Part shown: positions 9,701 to 16,756 of the stretch, one piece after another
Layout: every line of letters starts with the position of its first letter
Numbering within the stretch: position 1 is the first letter of the stretch
Origin: Pseudomonadota bacterium
GTDB taxonomy: Bacteria; Pseudomonadota; Alphaproteobacteria; Puniceispirillales; Puniceispirillaceae
Assembly: GCA_027620495.1 (NCBI GenBank)
Contig: JAQCEA010000001.1
Location: 124,001-188,000 of the forward strand
Direction of reading: 5' to 3'
DNA: 64,000 bases
Made by a program: the position numbers and the translations under genes
Notes under the pieces: model-generated
Database searches by the model: none
What the model saw: the letters and a program-made list of their open reading frames with translations, nothing else
Told to the model about the DNA's origin: nothing

Positions 9701-10208
9701 ATTAAACCGCGAAGGCCGCGAACGCCTGCTTAAAAGTTTTGCCGAGGTGAACCAGCATTTTAAAGCCCTGTTCAATAAATTATTCGGTGGCGGCACCGCC
9801 GAGTTGCAATTAACGGACGCAGATGACCCGTTGGAAGCCGGTCTGGAAATTCTAGCCAGCCCACCAGGCAAACGTCTGCAATCTCTATCTTTATTGTCTG
9901 GTGGCGAACAGGCGCTGACAGCGCTAGCCATTATCTTTGCGGTATTTTTGACCAACCCAGCACCGATTTGTGTGTTAGACGAGGTCGATGCGCCGCTTGA
10001 TGATTCAAATGTTGTCAGATTCTGTGATTTGCTTCGTGATATTTGCTCGCAAACAGATACCCGATTCCTTGTTATCACCCACCATCGCATGACAATGGCG
10101 CGTATGGACCGGTTATTTGGCATCACAATGGAACAGCGCGGCATTTCAAAACTGGTCTCAGTTGACCTGCAAACAGCCGAAAGAATTCGTGATATTGCCG
10201 TGGCTTAA
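6789..10208 (+). CDS. smc: Chromosome segregation protein SMC
   Basis: ATPase of the condensin complex that compacts and segregates the chromosome. 1139 aa, GTG start. Walker A GPNGCGKS is at 31-38. Long Ala/Glu/Gln-rich coiled coils flank a hinge at roughly 490-620. The C-terminal head carries the ABC signature LLSGGEQAL (about 1036) and Walker B VLDEVDAPLDD (about 1061). The length is typical for alphaproteobacterial SMC. ScpA and ScpB are not in the window. Confidence 0.98.
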   Translation: MIFRSLKMAGFKSFAEAAEIDIESGLTGIVGPNGCGKSNIVEGLRWVMGESSARQMRGGEMDDVIFAGTEQRPARNLAEITLELDNRKRSAPAEFNNSDDIEITRKIERGKGSSYYVNAKPARARDIQLLFADVASGARSSGIVSQGRIGAIVGAKPTDRRALLEEAANIRGLHARRHEAELRLRSAESNLERLDDVIAGLIEQRESLKKQARQAARYKSVADRIRKAEAQLLLASWSVATTELTVADTDLKQAKSAVEDRTQLAAKSATARAEISASLPPLRQAEAERAVAYQRLSIGREELDREEERLQQAIQQLADRQAQLRADITRETSLRDDANTAIQQLNDEARHLADEIAEATPRQAETAQNLEAARASATMADTALADASAALRAAANTRAALTNRQNDITARQAVANASLASLATNELAKQAEAAATEQIAAEADFHAVNKALETADTELTAATAAAEATETARRDSAAQIARLQAEIDALQYLLADQDDGESRPVIDQLSVRDGMETALAAYLADELSLPVGGGRRGYWQSAPQKTDLEPPAGTTALADYVSGVPALTTALAGVGVIEDPTQAETLQAQLRPGQAITSKDGSLWRWDGFVRLASKANKSAERIRQRQRLDQLQSELTASSKKAEKDQTNAQQTQDTLAQCQTRLRDCRAASLAAEKKYGEMRRQAESDALKAEAAQIRAAELTQTLHDLATSLADCEAEIASLGDDAALSATETSTRQTAETAREALTAAMQAQSRLAETIKNAESRRRTCEQEANAWQVRLDGAAGRIAELENRLADGVQEQQRLDDLPGSIAKRRMEIGDQLEQAENARQEAADALRFAENKLAKAEALQRDADTALAEAREIQIRAEGHQERCTTRLADLKARIFEKLNCAPDAVAGIADTDDPASLPGIDVLEDRVQKLIRERDNIGPVNLRAEAEMEDVTTRITDMETERDDLLAAIAKLRAAISQLNREGRERLLKSFAEVNQHFKALFNKLFGGGTAELQLTDADDPLEAGLEILASPPGKRLQSLSLLSGGEQALTALAIIFAVFLTNPAPICVLDEVDAPLDDSNVVRFCDLLRDICSQTDTRFLVITHHRMTMARMDRLFGITMEQRGISKLVSVDLQTAERIRDIAVA

Positions 10209-10531
10209 CCAAGTTTAGCGCGCGAATCAGACAGCTGTTTCAGCACCAAGCGATAATCCGCAGAAACCTGCGGCAAAAGAACTATCAGTGATCAGCCATT
10301 GAATGCTTGACAAAGGTCAATTCACCCCCCTATTTTGGGCGCGATTTAAGCCGGTTTGTCTTCGTTGCGATCAATCAATCGTTTCACCGCATGGCAAACC
10401 GTCCAAACGTGTAAAAGGTTAACAACGAGAATAGGTCCGCACATACCCACACAATCTTGCACCATACAGCCGATGACTAAAAAAACAGCCAGCGGCAACA
10501 AATTAAGGCGCTTGAGGACGGGATTAGCCAG
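10209..10531. other. 323-bp smc-atpI intergenic region
   Basis: Just after smc there is a small perfect stem, CCGCAG/CTGCGG (10258-10273), without a T-run. The atp promoter lies at 10307-10336, followed by a leader of about 190 nt before atpI. On the minus strand of that leader an open frame ends at 10346. Its last 50 codons read like a small hydrophobic protein, but the only starts are TTG 10498/10501 or a late ATG 10465 without a ribosome site. It is therefore noted here and not called as a gene. Confidence 0.6.
10307..10336 (+). promoter_or_regulatory. Sigma70-type promoter for the atp (F0) operon
   Basis: A consensus -35 TTGACA (10307-10312) is followed by an 18-nt spacer and -10 TATTTT (10331-10336). 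Transcription would begin near 10343, giving an untranslated leader of about 190 nt before atpI. It is among the best -35/-10 matches I noticed in the window. Confidence 0.65.
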
Positions 10532-10906
10532 ATGAATGACATCAATGATCAAAAAGACGGAAAACGTCTTGCCGATATTGAACGTCGTCTGGACCAGTTG
10601 CAGGCAGATCGGGAACAAAAAGACCGGCCATCGCAGTCGGCACTTCCCGAGGGCATGGCAGCGATTATGGGGCGGGTGGCAACAGAACTGGTTGCTGGTG
10701 TTGTTGTTGGCACTTTTATCGGATGGATGCTGGATCGATGGCTGGAAACATCGCCGCTGTTTTTGTTGGTGATGTTTTTCCTTGGTGCGATCGCCGGTAT
10801 GCTGAATGTGTGGCGTGTTTTTACCGGCCGCGGATTAGCAGCCGGCTATTTTGATGAGCATAAGGGCGCATCAGACTCAAAGCGTAAGGGAGACGACAGG
10901 ACATGA
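10532..10906 (+). CDS. atpI: F0F1 ATP synthase subunit I (AtpI/AtpZ-like)
   Basis: A 124-residue protein with a charged N-terminal helix (DIERRLDQLQADRE), then two transmembrane segments (VATELVAGVVVGTFIGWML and FLLVMFFLGAIAGMLNVW), then a polar tail. This is the AtpI layout of alphaproteobacteria; members help assemble the c-ring or transport Mg2+. First gene of atpI-B-E-F'-F. Its stop overlaps the atpB start by 4 bp, indicating translational coupling. Confidence 0.9.
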   Translation: MNDINDQKDGKRLADIERRLDQLQADREQKDRPSQSALPEGMAAIMGRVATELVAGVVVGTFIGWMLDRWLETSPLFLLVMFFLGAIAGMLNVWRVFTGRGLAAGYFDEHKGASDSKRKGDDRT

Positions 10907-11664
10907 GCGGTTCTCAGGGAATGCATTCACCGGTAGCCCAGTTCGAAATCAAACCATTGATTGAACTGTCCTTTGGTGGTTACGACCTGTCATTCACCAA
11001 TTCCAGCTTGTTTATGATGCTGGCGATCGGTGTCAGCGCGGCATTTCTGATCAGCGCTATGCGGCGCGGTGAACTTGTCCCAGGCCGGATGCAAGGCCTT
11101 GCTGAAATGATGTATGAATTTGTTGCCGAAATGGTGCGGAGCAATGTTGGCCATGAAGGCCGCCCATATTTCCCGTTCATCTTTACCCTGTTTGTATTCC
11201 TGCTTTTCGGAAACATGCTTGGGCTGATTCCATATTCGTACACCTTCACATCGCAAATTGTTGTGACATTTGCCATGGCGGCTTTTGTGTTCGTTGGTGT
11301 CACGCTGATTGCGCTGTTTAAGCATGGGTTGCATTTCTTCAGCTTCTTTGTGCCAGCCGGCGCACCAAAAGTGCTGATCCCCTTTTTGATTGTGATTGAG
11401 GTCATTTCTTATTTTGTGCGCCCGGTCAGCCTGTCGGTTCGACTGTTCGCAAATATGCTTGCTGGCCACACAATGTTGAAAGTGTTTGCTGGCCTCGCGG
11501 TAATGATTTCCGGGGCAGGTGGTTTGGCAATGGCGGGGTCGCTGTTGCCATTTGTGGCACTGATTGGCCTGACTGGTCTCGAAGTTTTGGTGGCCGCGTT
11601 GCAGGCCTATGTATTCACCATCTTAACCTGCATGTATTTGAATGACGCCTTGCATCTTCACTAG
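10903..11664 (+). CDS. atpB: ATP synthase F0 subunit a
   Basis: A 253-residue polytopic inner-membrane protein that forms the proton half-channels against the c-ring. The essential arginine sits in SLSVRLFANMLAGH (about residue 179). The C-terminal helix motif ALQAYVFTILTCMYLNDAL is typical of the family, and the start overlaps the end of atpI. The gap to atpE is 91 bp, the largest inside the operon. Confidence 0.98.
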   Translation: MSGSQGMHSPVAQFEIKPLIELSFGGYDLSFTNSSLFMMLAIGVSAAFLISAMRRGELVPGRMQGLAEMMYEFVAEMVRSNVGHEGRPYFPFIFTLFVFLLFGNMLGLIPYSYTFTSQIVVTFAMAAFVFVGVTLIALFKHGLHFFSFFVPAGAPKVLIPFLIVIEVISYFVRPVSLSVRLFANMLAGHTMLKVFAGLAVMISGAGGLAMAGSLLPFVALIGLTGLEVLVAALQAYVFTILTCMYLNDALHLH

Positions 11665-11755
11665 ACGCAACGGCAATTGGAATCCGCAAGGGGTGTAACC
11701 CTGCGTGGTGTAAATTGACTATCTAAGACCTATAACTCATGGAAGGACTATAAAT

Positions 11756-11983
11756 ATGGAAGTAGAAGCTGCAAAAATGATTGGTGCCGGTTTGGCCGTT
11801 ATCGCTCTTGCTGGTGTTGGTGTTGGTATTGGTAACATCTTCTCTGCTCTGGTAACATCAATCGCACGCAACCCAGCGGCACGCAGTGAAGTGTTTGGCA
11901 TCGGTATTCTTGGCTTTGCGCTGACCGAAGCTATCGCGCTTTTCGCACTGGTTGTTGCTCTGCTGCTTTTGTTCGCACTGTAA
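11756..11983 (+). CDS. atpE: ATP synthase F0 subunit c
   Basis: A 75-residue hairpin proteolipid of the rotating c-ring. Helix 1 has the glycine motif GVGVGIG (20-26), the polar loop is ARNPAA (37-42), and helix 2 carries the proton-binding glutamate Glu58 in [12 protein letters not shown] strong GGAAGGA ribosome site lies upstream, consistent with the high stoichiometry needed for subunit c. The binding site appears to be of the proton type; I did not see the extra polar Na+ ligands expected in sodium-type rings. Confidence 0.98.
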   Translation: MEVEAAKMIGAGLAVIALAGVGVGIGNIFSALVTSIARNPAARSEVFGIGILGFALTEAIALFALVVALLLLFAL

Positions 11984-12069
11984 AAACAGCCGAACACTGC
12001 ACATTCCATGACTTGTTTGCCGGTTGCCATCATCACTTGATGGCCCGGCTAACGGGCAAGGGGATACAT

Positions 12070-12663
12070 ATGAAACCTATGAAGACATGCCAACATGCAG
12101 GCCTATTGATTGCAGGCCTTGCCATGCCGATGAGCGCACAGGCCGCTGGTGCGGGCTTGCCTCAGTTGGACATCAGCACATGGCCATCACAGCTGTTTTG
12201 GTTGGTTGTGCTGTTTACAGCTGGCTATACCCTCATGGCAAAATTTGTAACGCCGCGTATCGGCAGCGTTCTTGAAGAACGTCGGGCCAAGCTTGATGAA
12301 GACCTTGGCAAAGCGCGTTCCGCCAGTGAAGACGCCGCCCGCATCCGCGCAGAATATGAAGCCGACCTTGACGCCGCCCGGACAGCCGCGGCAGAAACAG
12401 CCAAGCAAGCGGCCGCTGAAGCCGCCAAGCAGGCTGAGGCAAGCGATGCAAAAATCGCCAAGAAGCTGGCTGAAAAAGTGGCAAAAGCTGAAGCCAAGCT
12501 TGCTACAGCACGTAGCGAGGCGATGGCCAATCTGAACAATGTTGCCGCCGAAGCCGCAATGGCAGCGGTAGCCCAGCTTGCCAATATACAGACCACCGCG
12601 GCACAAGCTGGCAAAACAGCAGACAAGCTGGCCACGCAAATGGCCAAGCAGGAGTCAAACTAA
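12070..12663 (+). CDS. atpF2: ATP synthase F0 subunit b'
   Basis: Peripheral-stalk subunit. ATG 12070 lies behind AAGGGG and gives 197 aa; the frame is open from 12013, but that extension lacks a ribosome site. The N-terminus looks like a cleavable leader ending AQAAGAG, as in many alphaproteobacterial b' subunits. It is followed by PQLDISTWPSQLFWLVVLF, the diagnostic b' membrane anchor, and a long Ala/Lys/Glu-rich stalk helix. The TAATG junction with the next gene overlaps by one base. Confidence 0.95.
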   Translation: MKPMKTCQHAGLLIAGLAMPMSAQAAGAGLPQLDISTWPSQLFWLVVLFTAGYTLMAKFVTPRIGSVLEERRAKLDEDLGKARSASEDAARIRAEYEADLDAARTAAAETAKQAAAEAAKQAEASDAKIAKKLAEKVAKAEAKLATARSEAMANLNNVAAEAAMAAVAQLANIQTTAAQAGKTADKLATQMAKQESN

Positions 12664-13151
12664 TGGAACATGGAATCGTTCTTGAATCGGTCTGGGTTGC
12701 CGTTGGTTTTGTTGTCTTTGTTGCGTTGGTATGGCGCAAAGTTGGCGCCGCGCTTGGCGGTATGCTTGATGAGAGATCTGCCAAAATACGGGCTGACCTT
12801 GACGAAGCACAGGCACTTCGTGACGAGGCGCTTGCTGAACTGAAAAACTATCAGCGTCTGCACCGTGAAGCTGCTGACGAAGCAAAAGCCATTGTCAAAG
12901 CTGCCGAAGCGACAGCCGTGCGTATCCGTGAAACAGCCGAAAAGAAAGCTGTTGCTGCGGTAAAACGCCGGGAACAGCAAGCTGATGCCAAAATCAAAGC
13001 GGCCGAAGCCAGCATGGTGGCTGAATTGCGCGATCGTGCGGCCAGCCTAGCCATTGCGACCGCCACTGAAATCATTTCGTCAAAGCTTGATGACAAGACC
13101 AGCCTTGCCCTTGTTGATAAAGCGACGGCTGAAATCGAAAAGCTGAATTAA
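12663..13151 (+). CDS. atpF: ATP synthase F0 subunit b
   Basis: A 162-residue second b-type subunit. It has one N-terminal transmembrane helix (LESVWVAVGFVVFVALVW) and a long amphipathic coiled coil that joins F0 to F1 with b'. Paired b/b' subunits occur in photosynthetic bacteria and alphaproteobacteria. It is the last gene of the F0 cluster; F1 genes (atpHAGDC) are not adjacent, which is normal for alphaproteobacteria. Confidence 0.95.
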   Translation: MEHGIVLESVWVAVGFVVFVALVWRKVGAALGGMLDERSAKIRADLDEAQALRDEALAELKNYQRLHREAADEAKAIVKAAEATAVRIRETAEKKAVAAVKRREQQADAKIKAAEASMVAELRDRAASLAIATATEIISSKLDDKTSLALVDKATAEIEKLN

Positions 13152-13168
13152 ATTGATTTTGGCCATAT

Positions 13169-13202
13169 GGCCAGAATAAAGATCCGGCCAGAATAAAGGT
13201 CC
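13169..13202 (+). repeat. Two 17-bp tandem repeats after atpF
   Basis: GGCCAGAATAAAGATCC (13169-13185) is followed at once by the same sequence with one change, AAGGTCC (13186-13202). They lie between the atpF stop and the convergent terminator palindrome. The function is unknown; slippage duplication is the simplest origin. Confidence 0.8.
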
Positions 13203-13222
13203 GAACAGATATATGTCTATCT

Positions 13223-13250
13223 AACGCCGATTCGCTAGCGAGTCGGCGTT
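13223..13250. terminator. 28-nt palindrome between convergent genes, probable bidirectional terminator
   Basis: AACGCCGA (13223-13230) pairs with TCGGCGTT (13243-13250), and the intervening 12 nt are themselves nearly self-complementary, so almost the whole element can pair. It lies between atpF (+) and the lipoprotein gene (-) and contains the stop codon of the latter. Neither side has a long T-run, so termination efficiency is uncertain. Confidence 0.6.
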
Positions 13251-13690
13251 AAACTTATCACAGCACGTCCGCCAGACGGTACGACCAATTCAAATTCAAC
13301 AACCGGTAATAACCGATCAAGATCGGCATTAAAGCCGTTTTTATAGCCAAAACTGTCATTAGACACCACTTGATCATCGGCATCTAAAATGGCTGTCATC
13401 ATCGGCACAACAACGATATCTGGCCCGGCATTTTCGGCCAGATTGCGGGTCAGTTTTAGACCAGCTTTCACTTCCACCAAAACATCACCATTCGCCTCGG
13501 CTGTACATTGTGCGCGCACACCATTTAGCCTGACGTCAACAATTTGCCAGTTTTCATCTGTTACGACAAATGCCCGCGCCCCCTCTGGCGGTGCGGTAAG
13601 CGGCGGACAGAAAACCATGTCATCATCTGATGAACATGAGCTGAAAAATACAAGACAGCCAAGCAAAGCTGATAGCGATAGATGTTTCAT
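13235..13690 (-). CDS. Putative lipoprotein of unknown function
   Basis: ATG 13690 gives 151 aa; the frame extends upstream to 13900 but that part overlaps ispH and is Cys-rich and implausible. The N-terminus is a lipoprotein signal (MKHLSLSALLGCLVFFSSC) with the likely lipidated Cys at 19, followed by a Ser/Asp linker. The mature part is about 130 residues of beta-rich sequence with two further cysteines. It includes a segment on wanted change of variables (ENWQIVDVRLNGVRAQC) reminiscent of fimbrial or secretion-linked outer-membrane lipoproteins. I do not recognise a named family. It is divergent from ispH and convergent with the atp operon; its stop lies inside the palindrome at 13223-13250. 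Confidence 0.75.
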   Translation of the reverse strand: MKHLSLSALLGCLVFFSSCSSDDDMVFCPPLTAPPEGARAFVVTDENWQIVDVRLNGVRAQCTAEANGDVLVEVKAGLKLTRNLAENAGPDIVVVPMMTAILDADDQVVSNDSFGYKNGFNADLDRLLPVVEFELVVPSGGRAVISLTPTR

Positions 13691-13762
13691 GGCGCGATGA
13701 TAGCGGTTTTTTTGCAGAACAGCAATTGACCTAAACACCCGAAACAGGCAACAACAGACACT

Positions 13763-14707
13763 ATGAAAAAAATGGTAAAACAACTGACATTGGCAGCACC
13801 GCGCGGATTTTGCGCGGGTGTCGATCGCGCGGTAAGAATCGTCGAGGTCGCACTCGAGAAATTTGGCAAGCCTGTCTATGTCCGGCACGAAATTGTACAT
13901 AACAAGACCGTTGTCGATGGATTAGCGGCACAAGGTGCCATTTTTGTAAAGGAGCTTGACGAGGTGCCGGAAGGTGCCCCGGTGGTGTTTTCCGCACATG
14001 GTGTATCACGTGCGGTTGTTGCCGCCGCTGATGCGCGCCGTATGATTGCTGTTGATGCCACCTGCCCGCTTGTCACCAAAGTGCATATCGAAACCCGGCG
14101 CCATGCCGATAATAACCGCCACTTGCTGTTAATCGGCCATGCCGGCCACCCCGAAGTCGAAGGCACCATGGGACAGGTCAACACCGACCAAGTTACCTTG
14201 ATCGAAACAGTAGATGACGCCCGCACAGTCCAACCACCAGAAAACAGCAATTTGGCATTTGCCACCCAGACGACATTATCGGTTGATGATACGGCTGAAA
14301 TCATTTCGGTTTTGCAATTTCGCTTTCCAGATATCACCGGCCCGCGGGGCGAGGATATTTGCTATGCCACCACCAACCGCCAAAAGGCTGTCAAAGATAT
14401 CGCCAGCAATGTTGATTTGATGCTTGTAATTGGCGCGTCAAATTCATCAAATTCACAGCGGCTTGTTGAAGTGGCAATACAGGCTGGCGCGGCGGATGCA
14501 ATGCTGATTGCCGATAAAGACGCCATTGCATGGGAACGGGCAGACAAAGCGGGTCATATCGGGCTGTCAGCCGGGGCATCTGCACCAGAAACTTTGGTAC
14601 AAGATGTCATTCAATCGCTTGCCGATCGTTATGATTTGACCGTCACCGAACATGGCCATATCCGCGAAACAGTGAATTTCAAGCTGCCATCGATTTTGAC
14701 GCAATGA
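13763..14707 (+). CDS. ispH: 4-hydroxy-3-methylbut-2-enyl diphosphate reductase IspH
   Basis: Last enzyme of the MEP isoprenoid pathway; reduces HMBPP to IPP and DMAPP with a 4Fe-4S cluster. 314 aa. The three cluster cysteines are in [11 protein letters not shown] (Cys17), [11 protein letters not shown] (about 100) and [10 protein letters not shown] (about 200), with the [10 protein letters not shown] substrate loop after the third. Followed by thrB and rnhA in tight succession, the standard alphaproteobacterial trio. It supplies isoprenoid units used by UbiA and CtaB, also encoded in this window. Confidence 0.98.
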   Translation: MKKMVKQLTLAAPRGFCAGVDRAVRIVEVALEKFGKPVYVRHEIVHNKTVVDGLAAQGAIFVKELDEVPEGAPVVFSAHGVSRAVVAAADARRMIAVDATCPLVTKVHIETRRHADNNRHLLLIGHAGHPEVEGTMGQVNTDQVTLIETVDDARTVQPPENSNLAFATQTTLSVDDTAEIISVLQFRFPDITGPRGEDICYATTNRQKAVKDIASNVDLMLVIGASNSSNSQRLVEVAIQAGAADAMLIADKDAIAWERADKAGHIGLSAGASAPETLVQDVIQSLADRYDLTVTEHGHIRETVNFKLPSILTQ

Positions 14708-14722
14708 TTTTGAGAGACCAGT

Positions 14723-15712
14723 ATGGCGGTTTACACCACAGTTGATGACACGGCGCTGAACAAATTTTTAACGGCCTATGATATTGGTGAGGTTTTGAGC
14801 TTTGCCGGCATTGCTGAAGGCGTTGAAAATTCAAATTATTTACTGCGGACAACCACAGCGCATTTTATCCTGACACTGTATGAAAAACGGGTAGATGCGG
14901 ATGATCTGCCATTTTTTATTGAACTGATGACGCATTTATCTGCCGCTGGCATGAATTGCCCACTACCGGTGGCGGCGCGTGACGGCCAGATTTTGCATGA
15001 ACTTGCCGGGCGGCCTTGTGCGTTATTTTCATTTCTTGATGGGACATTTTCACGCTTTCCAAACCGAACCAAATGCCACGCGCTTGGTGCCAGTCTGGCG
15101 GAACTTCATGTCAAAGCACAAGGCGTATCCCGTCAGCGTGCCAACGCCCTTGGCCCAGCATCATGGACGCCGCTTTTGCGCAGCATTGGGTCAGATGCCA
15201 ATATTCTGGCCGATGGCATGCACCAGACCATCACCAAACGCCTTGAACAGATTTTATCTGACTGGCCAAGCGATCTACCGCATGGGATCATTCATGCCGA
15301 TTTGTTTCCAAACAATGTTCTTTTTGTCGGCGACAAATTAACCGGCCTTATTGATTTTTATTTCGCCTGTGAAGACATACTCGCCTATGACATAGGTATC
15401 TGTCTGAATTCATGGTGTTTTGAGGCTGATGGCAGTTTTAATATGACCAAATCACGCGCCCTTATTCAGGGCTATGAATCTGTTCGCCGTTTGTCTGTTG
15501 GGGAAAAACAAGCTATCCCGGTATTGGCGGCTGGTTCTGCTATGCGGTTTTTTCTGACCCGTCTTTATGATTGGATTCATACGCCGAAAGACGCCCTCGT
15601 CAGCCCGAAAGACCCGATGGAATATTGGGCGATTTTACGGTTTCACCAGTCGGTTTCTGGTGTCTCAGCTTACGGTATTGACCTGTCATCTCTAGACGGA
15701 GAGATGCGGTGA
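14723..15712 (+). CDS. thrB: Homoserine kinase, ThrB type II (APH-like fold)
   Basis: Phosphorylates homoserine to O-phosphohomoserine, the substrate of ThrC (encoded at 20.9 kb). 329 aa with the aminoglycoside-phosphotransferase-like fold of proteobacterial type II homoserine kinases. Visible motifs are GVENSNYLL near residue 35 (nucleotide loop), the catalytic [15 protein letters not shown] (about 189-203) and the metal-binding [16 protein letters not shown]. The GTGA stop/start overlap with rnhA implies coupling. Confidence 0.95.
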   Translation: MAVYTTVDDTALNKFLTAYDIGEVLSFAGIAEGVENSNYLLRTTTAHFILTLYEKRVDADDLPFFIELMTHLSAAGMNCPLPVAARDGQILHELAGRPCALFSFLDGTFSRFPNRTKCHALGASLAELHVKAQGVSRQRANALGPASWTPLLRSIGSDANILADGMHQTITKRLEQILSDWPSDLPHGIIHADLFPNNVLFVGDKLTGLIDFYFACEDILAYDIGICLNSWCFEADGSFNMTKSRALIQGYESVRRLSVGEKQAIPVLAAGSAMRFFLTRLYDWIHTPKDALVSPKDPMEYWAILRFHQSVSGVSAYGIDLSSLDGEMR

Positions 15713-16155
15713 CGGATCAAGACGATATTGTAACGATCCATACAGACGGGTCTTGCCTGTCAAACCCCGGGCCCGGCGGGTGGGCCGCAATTTTGCGCTG
15801 GCGTGACAATGAACGGGAAATTGTCGGGCATGAACAGGCCACCACCAACAACCGTATGGAACTAAAGGCGGCGATTATGGGGCTGAATGCTGTGACCCGC
15901 ACCATGCCAATCGCCTTGCACACAGATAGCCGCTATGTGATGAACGGGGTGCAAGATTGGATGCCACGTTGGAAAGCAAATGGCTGGAAAACAGCCAGCA
16001 AAAAACCAGTCGCGAATCAGGATTTATGGCAGCAGCTTGACGAGGCGGTCAGTCGGCACCGCATCACATGGCACTGGGTAAAGGGTCATGCTGGCGATGA
16101 ATTTAACGAACGCTGTGACCAATTGGCCCGCGGCGCTGCCGAATCAATCGCCTAG
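15709..16155 (+). CDS. rnhA: Ribonuclease HI
   Basis: Degrades the RNA strand of RNA-DNA hybrids. 148 aa, GTG start overlapping the thrB stop. All catalytic residues are present: Asp13 (HTDGSC), Glu51 (NNRMELKAA), Asp73 (HTDSRYV), His127 and Asp137 ([11 protein letters not shown]). The handle region with [10 protein letters not shown] is retained. Convergent with the peroxiredoxin gene, 18 bp away. Confidence 0.98.
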   Translation: MTDQDDIVTIHTDGSCLSNPGPGGWAAILRWRDNEREIVGHEQATTNNRMELKAAIMGLNAVTRTMPIALHTDSRYVMNGVQDWMPRWKANGWKTASKKPVANQDLWQQLDEAVSRHRITWHWVKGHAGDEFNERCDQLARGAAESIA

Positions 16156-16173
16156 CAACAAATAGCTGTCGGC

Positions 16174-16668
16174 CTAAAGGCTTGCCAAAACATGCTCGGC
16201 GCTTGATACCTCAAATGCGCCCGGCTCTTCCATAAAGATGGATTGCACAACACCATGATCAATTACCATGGCACAACGGGCAGCCCGGCGCCCCATAATT
16301 GGCCCCATATCGCGTGTTAGCCCCAGCGCATCAGACATTTCTGTATGGAAATCGGCGATCATATCAATAATGCCAACAGCATCACCAGCCTCGGCCCACG
16401 CCCGCATCACATGCGCATCATTCACCGCCATACAGGCGATTTTATCAATTCCAGCGGCTTTGAATTTATCCGCATGTTTGACATAGCCGGGCAGATGCTT
16501 GGCCGAACAAGTCGGGGTGAATGCCCCCGGCACAACAAAAAGCACAACACGGCTATCTTTGAAATAGTCAGATGTGGAAAATGTGTCGATGCCGTCATCC
16601 AGTTTCATCTGGAAATTAACTTGCGGGATTGTTTGGCCAACGGCAATTGTCTCAATAGGCTGTGTCAT
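16174..16668 (-). CDS. Peroxiredoxin, Prx5 / AhpC-TSA redoxin type
   Basis: Thiol peroxidase that reduces hydroperoxides. ATG 16668 gives 164 aa, the usual Prx5 size; the frame extends further upstream with no support. The active site PGAFTPTCS places the peroxidatic Cys at 54 with Thr51. The family uses glutathione/glutaredoxin or thioredoxin as reductant; I see only one other conserved Cys (IACMAVND), so a 1-Cys or glutathione-dependent cycle is plausible. It sits next to the DsbD-like gene on the same strand. Confidence 0.93.
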   Translation of the reverse strand: MTQPIETIAVGQTIPQVNFQMKLDDGIDTFSTSDYFKDSRVVLFVVPGAFTPTCSAKHLPGYVKHADKFKAAGIDKIACMAVNDAHVMRAWAEAGDAVGIIDMIADFHTEMSDALGLTRDMGPIMGRRAARCAMVIDHGVVQSIFMEEPGAFEVSSAEHVLASL

Positions 16669-16756
16669 GACGCGCGGTCCTTTATCTTTCCTAAACAAAA
16701 TGCGTATCTGCACCGCCTTTTATACCGCCGCTTGTGTTGGTGCAAGCCTGTTGATT

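Noticed and set aside
10346-10618. Minus-strand 90-codon frame opposite the atpI leader and start
   Set aside because: The C-terminal half is hydrophobic and plausible, but the N-terminal part is antisense to atpI, and the shorter versions rely on TTG or an ATG with no ribosome site. Kept only as a finding.
12187-12647. Antisense frames over atpF'
   Set aside because: Cys/Gly-rich or Ser/Ala-rich products mirror the Ala/Lys/Glu coiled coil; no ribosome site or homology.
13691-13900. N-terminal extension of the lipoprotein gene
   Set aside because: It would overlap ispH and bury the signal peptide inside the protein; ATG 13690 explains the lipobox.
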